Positions 42,062 through 51,432 are shown, counted from the stretch's first letter. The stretch: 64,000 nucleotides of DNA from Candidatus Manganitrophus noduliformans (GCF_012184425.1 NZ_VTOW01000009.1:17725-81724); one strand, 5' to 3'. Program-made: numbers and translations. Notes: generated by a model from the sequence alone, not told the origin.

Positions 42062-44111
42062 AAGCGCTTATTTACTTGGCGAGAAAACAGGAGATATAAG
42101 AGAAACCCTCCGTCAAAAGGGATGGGACAAGTATCCGATAATTATCCTGAAAATAGACAATACTTTTAAATTTATAGGAATAGAGCAGAAGAGCCCTGGG
42201 ACAGTTGACGTTCTTCCAACCCGAATTGAAGGACAAGCTGATCCCTATCTTCCAAGTCTGGTTGCTAAGGAGAAGTTAAGGCTTAACAAGAAAGACACTG
42301 ATGAAAAAAAGAAGGAGAATATCCAAAAATTTCGCCAAGGCATATTAAGAAAGCTTGAGAAACTTAATAGAAGTGCTGAAAGGATGAGAAACAGCCAGAC
42401 CAACGGTATTATTGAATTTGGTAATGCTGTCTCGGAAATTTTTAAAGCTGAGACTGAGAAGAAAAAGATAGCAGAGGCGATTACCAAATATGCGGAGGGA
42501 ATAGCCACCCATAATTCAGAGGGTATAAATGGCCTTTTGCTCTGCGTCTCCGTGGACGGGAAACATGCCGAAAACGTTCCGGAAGTGGATGCGTATCTCC
42601 AAAATGCAGATCAGAAAGAGAGCAGGGAACACGCCGGGAGAAAGGTGGCGGGACAAGGTCGCTGTGCGTGGTGTGGTAAGAATAGTAGCCTATCCTCTCG
42701 AATGAATTATTGGAAACCGGGAAATGTGGACAATCTTTTCAGCGCCCCTTACGGCCGGAAAGAGGATACTTACAAAGTGATCCCAATCTGCCCTGGGTGT
42801 CACGATCGTCTCAGGGCGGGGAAGGCGATTCTGGATAAATTCACGAGCCGCCCTCTTGGGGGAAATGTTCGAGTAATTCATGCGCCCCGTGTTCTCCATG
42901 GAAGTATCCAACGAAACTTACGCGATGATCTTCAAGAGTTTTGGAAACTATTGAGAGAAGATATCTTGAAATTTGTACAGATTGGAGCTAGTCAGCTTTC
43001 TCGCAGAGGAGAAAAGGTATTAAGCCTTCGCGGAGCTTCCACCAATATAGATGACCTTGCAGATATGCTTGAAGGAGAATGTTTGACATTTGACGTAATA
43101 TGGTTAAGGGCAGAAAAATCATCTGAAACTATTCTTGCGAGGGGATACGATGTTGTTCCAACGTGGCTTCTTCGTTTAGCTGAAATAACGGACTTGGTAA
43201 ACAACAAAAATAGAAATCCTCAATGGTCTGCCTTTGCCGGTTTGTGTGAAAGGAAGTTTGTTTTGGAAGGAAAACATTTTTGGTCACTATTTCCACCACA
43301 TAATAAGGGAAAAGAGGCAAAGAAGACCAAAACTAAACCTTTGAAAGTGATAACTCTTCCGTGGCTCGTAGCGGCCGAAGTATTGGAGAAGCGCGTACGA
43401 CCTTTTCATGAATATCTTCCTGATTTTTTTATTGGGGTTGATGCTTACTGGTGTAGCGCAGAAGAGAAAGAACGAAAAAGAGTGTTTGTCAAAAAGGGAG
43501 CAGAAAAGACTAAGATCTTTGAATGGATGTCTCTTTGGCATAAGTTTTCTTTCTATGTTCATCTCTTGCGAAAGGAGACCGAAATTATGGAGCATGTGAT
43601 CATGAAAAATGAAAGCGGAGGAAGTATTGACGAGGTCTCCTCTGAGACAAATAACCTTCCCCTCGAAGAAAAATATCCTCGTAAAGTAATTAGTGCTGCT
43701 GTTCGAGAAGCAGACGAGGCAAAGGTATACAAAACAAGAACAGAAAAAGGAGTTTTTCTTGCTGGTATTGCTCTTGGCATCCTTGCTATCTACCAAGATG
43801 AGGATGATAAAACGATGCGGGTTCTCGATTATCCTGGTGATTATCGCCTGGGAGAAACAGAATACAAAGAATTCATGTTGCGTTTTGGCGAAAAGCTAAA
43901 AGACTATCTTTATGTGAAAGATTTCAAAGTAAATAAGGGAGACATTATACTGGGCATTTTGAGCGCCTCAACAGAGAGAACCATTGGAGGTTTCGAGAAT
44001 TTTACACCGCAAATCATCGGCTTTGCGCTTCTCAGTGGAGTTCTTAGAGCCAATCATTATTATTACATGCCAGGAGATAAAACCAAGCAAAAGAAGGGGG
44101 TAAAATCATGA
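42051..44111 (+). CDS. cas8b: Cas8b/Csh1 large subunit of Cascade (type I-B)
   Basis: 686 residues. Zinc-finger pairs CAWCGK (about 204) and CPGC (about 246) typical of the TM1802/Csh1 family; Lys/Glu-rich helical middle; C-terminal part ends ANHYYYMPGDKTKQK. In type I-B it recognises the PAM and completes Cascade. Its position between cas6 and cas7 and the short overlap with each (11 and 4 bp) support this. The sequence is divergent, so the call relies on context and the zinc fingers. Confidence 0.82.
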   Translation: MSLESAYLLGEKTGDIRETLRQKGWDKYPIIILKIDNTFKFIGIEQKSPGTVDVLPTRIEGQADPYLPSLVAKEKLRLNKKDTDEKKKENIQKFRQGILRKLEKLNRSAERMRNSQTNGIIEFGNAVSEIFKAETEKKKIAEAITKYAEGIATHNSEGINGLLLCVSVDGKHAENVPEVDAYLQNADQKESREHAGRKVAGQGRCAWCGKNSSLSSRMNYWKPGNVDNLFSAPYGRKEDTYKVIPICPGCHDRLRAGKAILDKFTSRPLGGNVRVIHAPRVLHGSIQRNLRDDLQEFWKLLREDILKFVQIGASQLSRRGEKVLSLRGASTNIDDLADMLEGECLTFDVIWLRAEKSSETILARGYDVVPTWLLRLAEITDLVNNKNRNPQWSAFAGLCERKFVLEGKHFWSLFPPHNKGKEAKKTKTKPLKVITLPWLVAAEVLEKRVRPFHEYLPDFFIGVDAYWCSAEEKERKRVFVKKGAEKTKIFEWMSLWHKFSFYVHLLRKETEIMEHVIMKNESGGSIDEVSSETNNLPLEEKYPRKVISAAVREADEAKVYKTRTEKGVFLAGIALGILAIYQDEDDKTMRVLDYPGDYRLGETEYKEFMLRFGEKLKDYLYVKDFKVNKGDIILGILSASTERTIGGFENFTPQIIGFALLSGVLRANHYYYMPGDKTKQKKGVKS

Positions 44112-45229
44112 CCACTAAAGTTTCCAAACCGATAGAACAACCTAAATCTACCGAATCGCCGATCCTTGTGAATTCTTCGGACGTTCTTTTTCTGATGGAC
44201 GCCACATTGACCAATCCTAATGGGGATCCATATGAGAATATTCCAAGGCGATGCCGCACTGAAAAAGGAGACCTGGGTGAGATCACAGGAGTCTGCCTGG
44301 GGCAAACGATACGTGGTTATTTGAAGAATTTGAAAGAAAATGGATCAAAGAGCTATGGAGTTTTTGTTGATCGAGAATCCGCAATAGGCACTTCAGGCGA
44401 GGTTTTTGAAAGATTTACTCAGAAGGAGGAAGATTTAAAGAACAAGCCTAATGGAGAACGAACGGACTTTATTTTGAAGCAGTTCTTGGCAAAGTACATT
44501 GATGTTCGACTGTTTGGGGCGCTTGTTACCGTAAAAGATAAAGGTGAAACAAAGAAGAAATTAGATGAGCTAAATGTAAAGCTACCTCAAAACAGTATAC
44601 AGCTTACCGGCCCCATTCAGCTTGGTGCTTTGGGCCAGACGGTGCACCCTATTGTAATTCAGAAAATACCTATCACATCTACGTTCAGATCAAAAGAAGG
44701 TGTAAAGGGTGAAGATGAACAGGAACAGGGCACGCGCGGTGAAAAATGGATTGTAAACTATGGTCTTTACCAGTTCACTCCGGTAATTGACGCTACACTG
44801 GCAGGAAAAACAAAAATGACTGGAAAGGATAAAGATCTCTTTGTTGAGGCGCTTTGGTGTGGCATTAAAGCACGGGTTAGCGGATCAAAGACGAATCAAT
44901 TGCCACTTCTCTATTTAGAAGTTGTATACGAGGACGGCATTAAGGGGCGCATCGGAAGGCTATCCGATTTTCCCAGCTACAAACCCGAAAAGGAACCTCA
45001 AAACTATCGTGATATCAGTATAGACATGCAAGAACTTATCGACGTCCTGGTTAAGCACAAAAAAGCGATCAAAGAGGTAAGAATTATTGAAGATACAGAT
45101 CGATTAAAACTGAATATCGCTTCCAAGTTGAAAGAAAAAAAGCTTATCGTAAAAGAAGGTGACTCATTGACTGGAAAGTTTGTCAATGATAGTGACTCAA
45201 CTCCACCCCCTGGAACTCCGGCACAATGA
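44108..45229 (+). CDS. cas7: Cas7 (Csh2) backbone subunit of Cascade
   Basis: 373 residues. VLFLMDATLTNPNGDP is the DevR/Csh2 signature start, then QTIRGYLKNL, YIDVRLFGALVTVK, LTGPIQLGALGQTVHPI and the HPIVIQKIPITSTF segment. It binds the crRNA spacer along the Cascade backbone. Acidic linker GVKGEDEQEQG. The C-terminus is long (about 50 residues) and ends in proline. Overlaps cas8b by 4 bp and cas5 by 4 bp. Confidence 0.93.
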   Translation: MTTKVSKPIEQPKSTESPILVNSSDVLFLMDATLTNPNGDPYENIPRRCRTEKGDLGEITGVCLGQTIRGYLKNLKENGSKSYGVFVDRESAIGTSGEVFERFTQKEEDLKNKPNGERTDFILKQFLAKYIDVRLFGALVTVKDKGETKKKLDELNVKLPQNSIQLTGPIQLGALGQTVHPIVIQKIPITSTFRSKEGVKGEDEQEQGTRGEKWIVNYGLYQFTPVIDATLAGKTKMTGKDKDLFVEALWCGIKARVSGSKTNQLPLLYLEVVYEDGIKGRIGRLSDFPSYKPEKEPQNYRDISIDMQELIDVLVKHKKAIKEVRIIEDTDRLKLNIASKLKEKKLIVKEGDSLTGKFVNDSDSTPPPGTPAQ

Positions 45230-45981
45230 GAGCGATTGCATTTGATATCTACGGAACCTATGCTCATTTCAAGGCATGGTATATGACAACTTCTCGGACA
45301 ACATATCCGCTGCCTCCAAGAACCGCATTGGCAGGAATTATAGGCGCTATTATGGGGATAGAGAGGGAGGACCTGCCAACTTGGTGCGCTGTTGGTAACG
45401 GTATACGATTTGGTGTTCGCTCCTTGAAACCTATCAAAATGAGGATATTGGTGGTAAAGGGGCTTAGAGGGCCGGCAGTCCTTAGCCTGACTGGAAAGAA
45501 AGGGGGTAAACGAGTTGAGGTTAACTGGCTCAAAGACAACTCCCCTCCTCGCATCCCGCTGGAGGTAATTGACCAACCGGAGTATCGTGCTTATGTTCAT
45601 TTTCCTCAAGATTCTGATTTGAATAAACTCTCCGAAAGAATTCAAGGGAGCCGCCCCCATTTCCGGCCCTATCTTGGAACAGCAAACATGATCGCGTATT
45701 TTCGTGAGAAAGTCTTAAATTTCGATATCAAAACGACTGGCCCAGGAACAGGCAAATTGGCAGGATTGGTTCCAAAAGAAACAGCGCAACTGGATGTGCA
45801 GGAGCTACGGAGAAATAACGTGCGTCTGACAGAAGTGGTAGCACAAAGCGCCGTAACGGAAAGCTTTGCATTCCACCATGGGGAATTTCTGATGGATATG
45901 GGGGCTATCGGGATCCCAGGTCGATTAGCTATGGATTTTAATCATGTCATTGATGATGGGCTAACAATTCCGTTGATATGA
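45226..45981 (+). CDS. cas5: Cas5 (type I-B) subunit of Cascade
   Basis: 251 residues. AIAFDIYGTYAHFKAWYMTTSRTTYPLPPRTALAGIIGAI (partial) is the Cas5 start, with the RAMP-like fold and the basic segment. The late part has GEFLMDMGAIGIPGRLAMDF. It caps the 5' handle of the crRNA. Overlaps cas7 and cas3 by 4 bp each; one transcription unit. Confidence 0.9.
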   Translation: MRAIAFDIYGTYAHFKAWYMTTSRTTYPLPPRTALAGIIGAIMGIEREDLPTWCAVGNGIRFGVRSLKPIKMRILVVKGLRGPAVLSLTGKKGGKRVEVNWLKDNSPPRIPLEVIDQPEYRAYVHFPQDSDLNKLSERIQGSRPHFRPYLGTANMIAYFREKVLNFDIKTTGPGTGKLAGLVPKETAQLDVQELRRNNVRLTEVVAQSAVTESFAFHHGEFLMDMGAIGIPGRLAMDFNHVIDDGLTIPLI

Positions 45982-48485
45982 AACCAATCTATTCTCATAA
46001 ACTGGAATCAGGAAAATTTCTCCCTTGGATAGCCCATGCTCAGCGGGTAGCAGATCGCGCTTTGGCAATTGTTCGCTCAAAACAATTTGAGTTCCCGAGT
46101 TTTCAACGAGAAGACGTTGAAGATGCTATTTACCTATGCGCTCTATTCCACGATTTCGGAAAAGGCACCCAGTATTTTCAGATTTATCTTAAAACTGCCC
46201 ATAGGCACGATTTATCTAAAGCTTTTGTGAAAGCGGGTTTAATAGCAAACGAAAGGCTAAAAGACCATTCATTACTATCCGGCTTATGTGCTTTCAAGGT
46301 AGCATGTGAGTCATTCTCCAATAAATCTAAAGGAATTAGAGAACAACTAGCGGCATCTATTTTTCTTACATGCGCAAGTCATCACGGATCACTAAAGAGT
46401 CAGGGATGGGTAAGTGAGACCTTGACTGATGGCTTTGAAAATACAACTCTGGAAGATCTCGCACGAATGTATGAAACTTTAGATCCGCAAATGTTCGTCC
46501 TAAACTTTCCTTCTGTTTCCGGCTCTGGTCGGGGATTTAACGCCCAAGTCTGTGAGCATCTTGACTTTAGAAAAGTCGCCATAGAAGTGCGTAAGACGTT
46601 TACAAAGATTGCCAGTACTCGTACAACTTTTGAACTCAATATACTTACGATGTTTCTCTACTCCATTCTGCTGGAATCGGACAAGTTTTGGCTTGTGACT
46701 GGAGAGAAGGACAGTTCCATCCTCCCCTACACCCTAGATGAACGATCGGTCGATGTATATCGCACACAAAAATTTTCAAACGTCCCTAAAACGGTTTTGA
46801 ACGATATGAGGAACATGGCTTACCAAGAAGTAGGCAATACGCTCTCCGCCATCACACCTCAGAAGGTTCAAACAGGAGGCTTCTGGAATTTATCTCTTCC
46901 TACGGGTATGGGCAAGACACTCATTCTCGCCGATGCTGGACTAAAAGTCGCTAATCTGATGGTGAAAGCTGGGATGCGGCCTAAGGTTATTGTGGCGCTC
47001 CCCTTTTTGTCGGTCATTGAGCAGTCGTACGAGGAGTATGCAAAAATTCTTGGGAGCGACAACATCCTAAAATATCACTCTCTTTCAGATCTGGGTGCAG
47101 GGAGCATGGCCGATGGAACGGACAGGGATACGATAAAATTCCATGCCGACATCTGGAACAAACCCTTTATCGTGACTACATTCGATCAGTTGCTCTATGC
47201 GTTCCTAAGTGAGAAGAAGGCCTTTGCTTCCAGATTTCACAACCTGTTCAATGCGGTTGTGCTTTTGGACGAAATTCAAGGAGTACCATATAAAGCGTGG
47301 ACTACTTTTGCTGAGTTTGTGAACCTTCTCTGTAAAATCGGTAAAAGCCATTTTATTATCAGCAGTGCAACATGTCCTGACTTTGAAGTACCAGGAACCG
47401 GTCATTTGGTAGAAAACCCGAATCGTTACTATAAGAAACTAAAACGAACGAACCTTTCTATCAAAAAGATTAAGGAGCCTATGGACGAGGATGAACTGCT
47501 AAAATTCCTGGACAGTTTACTTGTAGGTCATACGGGCCAATCGCTTTTGGTGATTCTAAATACCGTCCGCTGCGCTCAAAAAATATACGAGGAGTTAACC
47601 GAGCGTTATTTAGGAAGGCGTGTCTACAGTTTAACCGCTGCTCTCCTGCCAATTCACCGGGCTGCAATTATCGCGCAGGTTAAGGAGGATATAAAAAATA
47701 AAGGAGCACCCATTCTTATCGCTACTCAGACAGTAGAAGCTGGCGTAGATTTGGATTTTGATGCAACCGTGCGTGATATAGCGCCCCTGGATTCTATTAT
47801 TCAGGCGGCAGGGCGTACCAATAGAAACTGGGGTAATCCTCAAAGAGGGGTGGTCTATCTGGTTTGTGTTAAATCCAACGAGAAATTGCATGCTCATGCT
47901 ATTTATGGAAGAGATTCAGATGGACATTCTCTGGAAGTGGACGTCACAGTCGATATGCTTGGTCAGTGCAAATCAGATGAGCTTGAAGAAACGAAGTTTC
48001 TCAATCTAGTGCAACGTTATTTTAACTGGCTCCATACACGAGCGCAGAAGGATACTGATGCGATGGCTCTTGGGCAAGCGTTAAGAAAACTGAGGTTTGA
48101 TCTGCAAACAAAAACGATAAAACAAATGCTCCGTGGCGAAGATGAGAAAACGAGGATCTTTCTAATCCATAATCAGGTCAGTATGGAACTTCTAGAACGG
48201 GTAAAGGCAGCATGGGAATCAGTTCAGGGTGAAAGATTCAAGATCAATCAATGGGAATTGGAACTCTTGGATGCCCGTGGGGGCCTCGCCGAGAATACAC
48301 TGGGGCTTTACAGATGGCAGTTCAGGATATTAGATATCAATTACGTTGACTCATCAAGAGAATTATTTCCCTATGTGGATGTTACCGATAATAGACACAT
48401 TTATGATTTTGATATTGCTGAGTCTGCTGGAATAGGCTTTCGCTATAACCAAAGCCAATCTTCACCCTCACAGATTATTTTTTAA
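45978..48485 (+). CDS. cas3: Cas3 nuclease-helicase (HD plus SF2)
   Basis: 835 residues. The N-terminal HD nuclease has HDFGKG (about 57) and HHGS (about 136). The SF2 helicase has Walker A LPTGMGKT (about 305), Walker B LLDEIQ (about 430), SSATCP (about 460), VEAGVDLDFD (about 588) and QAAGRTNR (about 611). It is recruited by Cascade and degrades the target strand 3' to 5'. Last gene of the AT-rich effector block. The operon ends here; the GC content changes right after the stop. Confidence 0.94.
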   Translation: MKPIYSHKLESGKFLPWIAHAQRVADRALAIVRSKQFEFPSFQREDVEDAIYLCALFHDFGKGTQYFQIYLKTAHRHDLSKAFVKAGLIANERLKDHSLLSGLCAFKVACESFSNKSKGIREQLAASIFLTCASHHGSLKSQGWVSETLTDGFENTTLEDLARMYETLDPQMFVLNFPSVSGSGRGFNAQVCEHLDFRKVAIEVRKTFTKIASTRTTFELNILTMFLYSILLESDKFWLVTGEKDSSILPYTLDERSVDVYRTQKFSNVPKTVLNDMRNMAYQEVGNTLSAITPQKVQTGGFWNLSLPTGMGKTLILADAGLKVANLMVKAGMRPKVIVALPFLSVIEQSYEEYAKILGSDNILKYHSLSDLGAGSMADGTDRDTIKFHADIWNKPFIVTTFDQLLYAFLSEKKAFASRFHNLFNAVVLLDEIQGVPYKAWTTFAEFVNLLCKIGKSHFIISSATCPDFEVPGTGHLVENPNRYYKKLKRTNLSIKKIKEPMDEDELLKFLDSLLVGHTGQSLLVILNTVRCAQKIYEELTERYLGRRVYSLTAALLPIHRAAIIAQVKEDIKNKGAPILIATQTVEAGVDLDFDATVRDIAPLDSIIQAAGRTNRNWGNPQRGVVYLVCVKSNEKLHAHAIYGRDSDGHSLEVDVTVDMLGQCKSDELEETKFLNLVQRYFNWLHTRAQKDTDAMALGQALRKLRFDLQTKTIKQMLRGEDEKTRIFLIHNQVSMELLERVKAAWESVQGERFKINQWELELLDARGGLAENTLGLYRWQFRILDINYVDSSRELFPYVDVTDNRHIYDFDIAESAGIGFRYNQSQSSPSQIIF

Positions 48486-48490
48486 ATTAG

Positions 48491-48634
48491 GTCCATGGCG
48501 TGGAGATGACCGGGTTCAAAGGGACCTTCTCGGTGAACTTCGATCTCCCCGACTACATCGGCCTCGGCAAATCGGTGTCGCGGGGGTTTGGGACAATCAA
48601 GCGAGCGCAGGCCTCAGAGAGAGCTTTCGAATGA
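48491..48634 (+). pseudogene. cas6: Relic of a second Cas6 (C-terminal end)
   Basis: The frame reads GVEMTGFKGTFSVNFDLPDYIGLGKSVSRGFGTI (given here as its parts GFKGTFSVNFDLP and GLGKSVSRGFGTI), the most conserved C-terminal part of Cas6b, and stops at 48632. It starts 6 bp after the cas3 stop and has no start codon of its own upstream. High GC, unlike the intact cas6 at 41348. It marks a junction at which an older operon, ending in its own cas6, was replaced. Confidence 0.8.
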
Positions 48635-48960
48635 GACGAGAGATCCGGAAAGATTTAGAGAAACAGAACGGTTTGCCTTTTCCTCCCTTTTGGTTGAAGC
48701 ATTTGAATCTTGTGAAGGAGGAATTCAGGTCAACGGTCTGGCCGGCGACGGCGGAAGAAGGACTCTGCCAGGTATTGGCCTTATCCGGACAGGGATGGAG
48801 GCAATTGATGTCGAGTCTCAAAACAGAAAACCCCAAGGCCTCGGCGCACCAGATCGAGGACGCGGCCCATCAACTGTTGTGGCGTTGGGATGAAGCGCGG
48901 ACAACGATGAGAGCGAATCTCAAAAACCGGAAGACTCGACGTGACAACGGAATGGAGTGA
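48631..48960 (+). CDS. Helical partner protein of the nucleotidyltransferase
   Basis: 109 residues, starting inside the stop of the cas6 relic (ATGA). Mostly helical and hydrophilic with many Trp residues (FPPFWLKHLNLVKEEFRSTVWPAT, GLCQVLALSGQGWRQLM, QLLWRWDEARTTMRANL). It overlaps the nucleotidyltransferase gene by 20 bp. Such helical proteins often act as the antitoxin or cofactor for a MNT-like enzyme, but this one is not recognised, so the role is inferred only from coupling. Confidence 0.55.
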   Translation: MRREIRKDLEKQNGLPFPPFWLKHLNLVKEEFRSTVWPATAEEGLCQVLALSGQGWRQLMSSLKTENPKASAHQIEDAAHQLLWRWDEARTTMRANLKNRKTRRDNGME

Positions 48961-49495
48961 GCGAATTGAGCAGGCGTTGCGCGAACTCATCGTCGGCCTT
49001 AAAAAAGAGCGTGTTCGCTATTGCATCGTCGGCGCGCTTGCATTGGGGGCGTGGGGGCAGCCCCGCGCGACGCAAGATCTGGATGTGTTGATGGTTCTGG
49101 AGGGAAAAAAGCGTGACCATTTGTTGCAGGCTCTTCAGAACCGCGGTTTTTCACTCGACACCGAATGGGCGGATCACAATCCAATGATCCGCGACAAACA
49201 TGTGCGGCTTCTCTGGAGTGGAATTCCGGTCGATCTGATGTCGACGAGAGACGACCATGACAAAAACGTGTTGGTGCGGCGTCGCCGGGTGCCATTAGGA
49301 CCTGTGCCGCTCTGGGTTGCCGGTCCGGAAGATTTAATCCTCCAGAAGCTGAAGGCCGGGCGGCCCAGAGACTTGGAGGATTCCCTCTCTGTGATCGTTC
49401 GGCAGGGAAAGCGGTTGAATATGAAGTATCTGAATCGTTGGGCGCGCTCCTTGGGTGTTCATGAAGAATTGACATACCTGATGGAGCATTCATGA
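48941..49495 (+). CDS. Nucleotidyltransferase-fold protein (MNT/DUF6036-like) inside the cas locus
   Basis: 184 residues. YCIVGALALGAWGQPRATQDLDVLM contains the G-[AS]-x-A helix and the T-x-D-L-D metal site of the pol-beta nucleotidyltransferase fold (about 27-50). The later Asp in IPVDLMS supplies a third acidic residue. It overlaps its helical partner by 20 bp and ends 13 bp before cas1. It is not a known Cas protein. It may be a toxin-antitoxin or regulatory module that has lodged in the locus. Confidence 0.75.
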   Translation: MTTEWSERIEQALRELIVGLKKERVRYCIVGALALGAWGQPRATQDLDVLMVLEGKKRDHLLQALQNRGFSLDTEWADHNPMIRDKHVRLLWSGIPVDLMSTRDDHDKNVLVRRRRVPLGPVPLWVAGPEDLILQKLKAGRPRDLEDSLSVIVRQGKRLNMKYLNRWARSLGVHEELTYLMEHS

Positions 49496-49508
49496 ACGTG
49501 AGAGGCCA

Positions 49509-50621
49509 ATGCAGCTGGTGATCAACTCTTTCGGATCGTACCTTCGCAGAAAAGACAGCAATTTTCTCGTGAAAAATGAAGAGAAGAGCTTCGAAGTCTC
49601 GGTGAAGAAGGTCGATTCGATCCTCATCACCACTAGCGCCACCCTCTCCACCGATGCGATCAAGCTGGCGATGGACAACAACATCGATCTGATTTTCTTG
49701 GACGATTTCGGAGATCCTTACGGCCGGGTCTGGCACTCGAAGCTCGGGAGCACGACCTTGATCCGCCGGAAGCAATTGGAGTTCGCCCAAGACGAACGCG
49801 GCCTTGCTCTGGCGGCGGAGTGGGTGGGAGTGAAATTTTCAAACCAGATCGATTTGTTAAACCGCCTTAAAAACAGTCGTCCCGAAAAAGAAGCGCTCCT
49901 CTCGGAATATATCCGTCGTCTCGAAGAAGCAAAGATCAAGATTCAAAATACTGCGGGAACGCTGGAGGAGAAACGGGGGAGATTGATGGGTCTGGAAGGC
50001 TCGGCCGGACGGGTCTACTTCGATGCAATCAACTTCGTCATGCCGGACCGATATAAATTCGACGGCCGCTCGCGCCAGCCGGCCAAAGATGAATTTAACT
50101 GCCTTCTGAACTATGGTTATGGCGTCCTCTATTCGATGGTCGAAAAGGGCTGTATCATTGCGGGGCTCGATCCGTATATCGGCTTCATTCACACCGACAA
50201 CTACAATAAAAAATCGCTTGTCTTCGATTTGATCGAAATGTTTCGAATTCTGGCCGATCAGACGGTGATCTATCTCTTTTCGCAAAGAAAGGTAAAACAG
50301 GAGTTTTTTGATGCGATCAAAGGAGGCTTCACGCTCAATCCGGGGGGGAAGGCTGCCCTGATCGAATCGTTGAACGAGACCTTCGAAAAGGGGGTTCGTT
50401 ATCGGGGAAGAAACATCAAGAATCGGGATATCATCCAGTTCGAGTGCCACCATATCGCCAATGAACTGATCAAAGGAGAAGAAGGTGCTGGTCTGGGTCG
50501 TCTACGACATACAATCGACGCCGCGCCGGAGCCGGGTGGCGAAGGCGTGCAAGGGGCAGGGGCTTTACCGGGTGCAGAAGAGCGTCTTCCTGGGGACACT
50601 CAATCCGAATCAGATGGATGA
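49509..50621 (+). CDS. cas1: Cas1 integrase (with unusual C-terminal extension)
   Basis: 370 residues as read. The start MQLVINSFGSYLRRKDSNFLV is typical. The catalytic Glu lies in GLEGSAGRVYFDAI, His in GFIHTDNYNKKSL and Asp in FDLIEMFR. Together with Cas2 it inserts spacers into the leader end of the array. The family usually ends near residue 325; here the frame stays open for a further 137 nt over cas2, giving a GC-rich tail (from about residue 324) with no family resemblance. The natural stop may have been lost by a frameshift. Confidence 0.92.
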   Translation: MQLVINSFGSYLRRKDSNFLVKNEEKSFEVSVKKVDSILITTSATLSTDAIKLAMDNNIDLIFLDDFGDPYGRVWHSKLGSTTLIRRKQLEFAQDERGLALAAEWVGVKFSNQIDLLNRLKNSRPEKEALLSEYIRRLEEAKIKIQNTAGTLEEKRGRLMGLEGSAGRVYFDAINFVMPDRYKFDGRSRQPAKDEFNCLLNYGYGVLYSMVEKGCIIAGLDPYIGFIHTDNYNKKSLVFDLIEMFRILADQTVIYLFSQRKVKQEFFDAIKGGFTLNPGGKAALIESLNETFEKGVRYRGRNIKNRDIIQFECHHIANELIKGEEGAGLGRLRHTIDAAPEPGGEGVQGAGALPGAEERLPGDTQSESDG

Positions 50622-50775
50622 GCTGGCGATGCGCTGCAACGACCTGATCGACGCGGAGCACGACTCAGTCTATCTCTTTCCCTTCTGCGATGCCGACTTC
50701 AAGAAAATTAAACTGGTCGGGCAAGCGTTCGACAAAGAGCTGGTCACGGACGAGATTTTATCGAAGTTCTTTTAG
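50485..50775 (+). CDS. cas2: Cas2
   Basis: 96 residues, GTG start after GGAGAAGAAG. VVYDIQSTPRRSRVAKACKGQGLYRVQKSVFLG is the Cas2 ferredoxin-like fold (family pattern at residues 5-37), with the conserved Asp at position 8. It forms the core of the Cas1-Cas2 integration complex. It lies in another frame of cas1 over 137 nt. Confidence 0.93.
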   Translation: MLVWVVYDIQSTPRRSRVAKACKGQGLYRVQKSVFLGTLNPNQMDELAMRCNDLIDAEHDSVYLFPFCDADFKKIKLVGQAFDKELVTDEILSKFF

Positions 50776-50829
50776 TGAGGTTCACCAGCGGAGCGTTGCG
50801 GAACGCGCAAACCTTTTACTCAATTTCTT

Positions 50830-51432
50830 ATGAACGTTGCCGAAACACAGGGAGTCTATATTACCCCATCGGAGGTGATCGAATACCTCTACTGTCCCCG
50901 CTTCATTTATTTCATGAACTGCCTTGAGATCTCGCAGCACGAAGATCAGCGCTACAAAGTCTTAAAGGGACGCGAGGTTCATGAGGAGAGAAAGCGGAAC
51001 AACCCCGACTACGTTCGGAAGAAGCTCGGCTGCGCATCGAGAGAGATGGACGTTTACCTGGCCTCCGATCGATATCACCTCAAAGGAAAAGTCGACGAGG
51101 TTCTTTATTTATCCGACGGGACTTTAGCCCCGCTCGACTACAAATATACGGAATATAAAGAAGGGGTCTACCGGACCCACCGGTATCAATCGATTCTGTA
51201 CGCCCTTCTGATTCAAGATACTTACCAGCGGGAAGTAAAACGCGGATATGTTTGCTATATCCGAAGCAACAGTCTGATCAAGGAAATCCCATATACGGAA
51301 AAAGATTTTCAATCGGCCCAAGCCGCGATCGAGGAAATTTTGCGGATTACTCAAAGAGGATATTTCCCCAAAAGAACCCCCCACCGCGTGCGGTGCGTCG
51401 ATTGTTGCTACAGAAATATTTGCGTTCAATAA
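50830..51432 (+). CDS. cas4: Cas4 exonuclease with Fe-S cluster
   Basis: 200 residues. RecB-like core with the cluster Cys at 22 (YLYCPRF) and at about 189, 192 and 198 (CVDCCYRNIC). The catalytic part has GKVDEVLYL, LDYKYTEY and QSILYALL (Asp, Lys and Gln of the RecB motif). Cas4 trims prespacers and fixes PAM-dependent length and direction. It follows cas2 after 54 bp and ends next to the leader, so the adaptation block lies directly beside the array. Confidence 0.92.
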   Translation: MNVAETQGVYITPSEVIEYLYCPRFIYFMNCLEISQHEDQRYKVLKGREVHEERKRNNPDYVRKKLGCASREMDVYLASDRYHLKGKVDEVLYLSDGTLAPLDYKYTEYKEGVYRTHRYQSILYALLIQDTYQREVKRGYVCYIRSNSLIKEIPYTEKDFQSAQAAIEEILRITQRGYFPKRTPHRVRCVDCCYRNICVQ

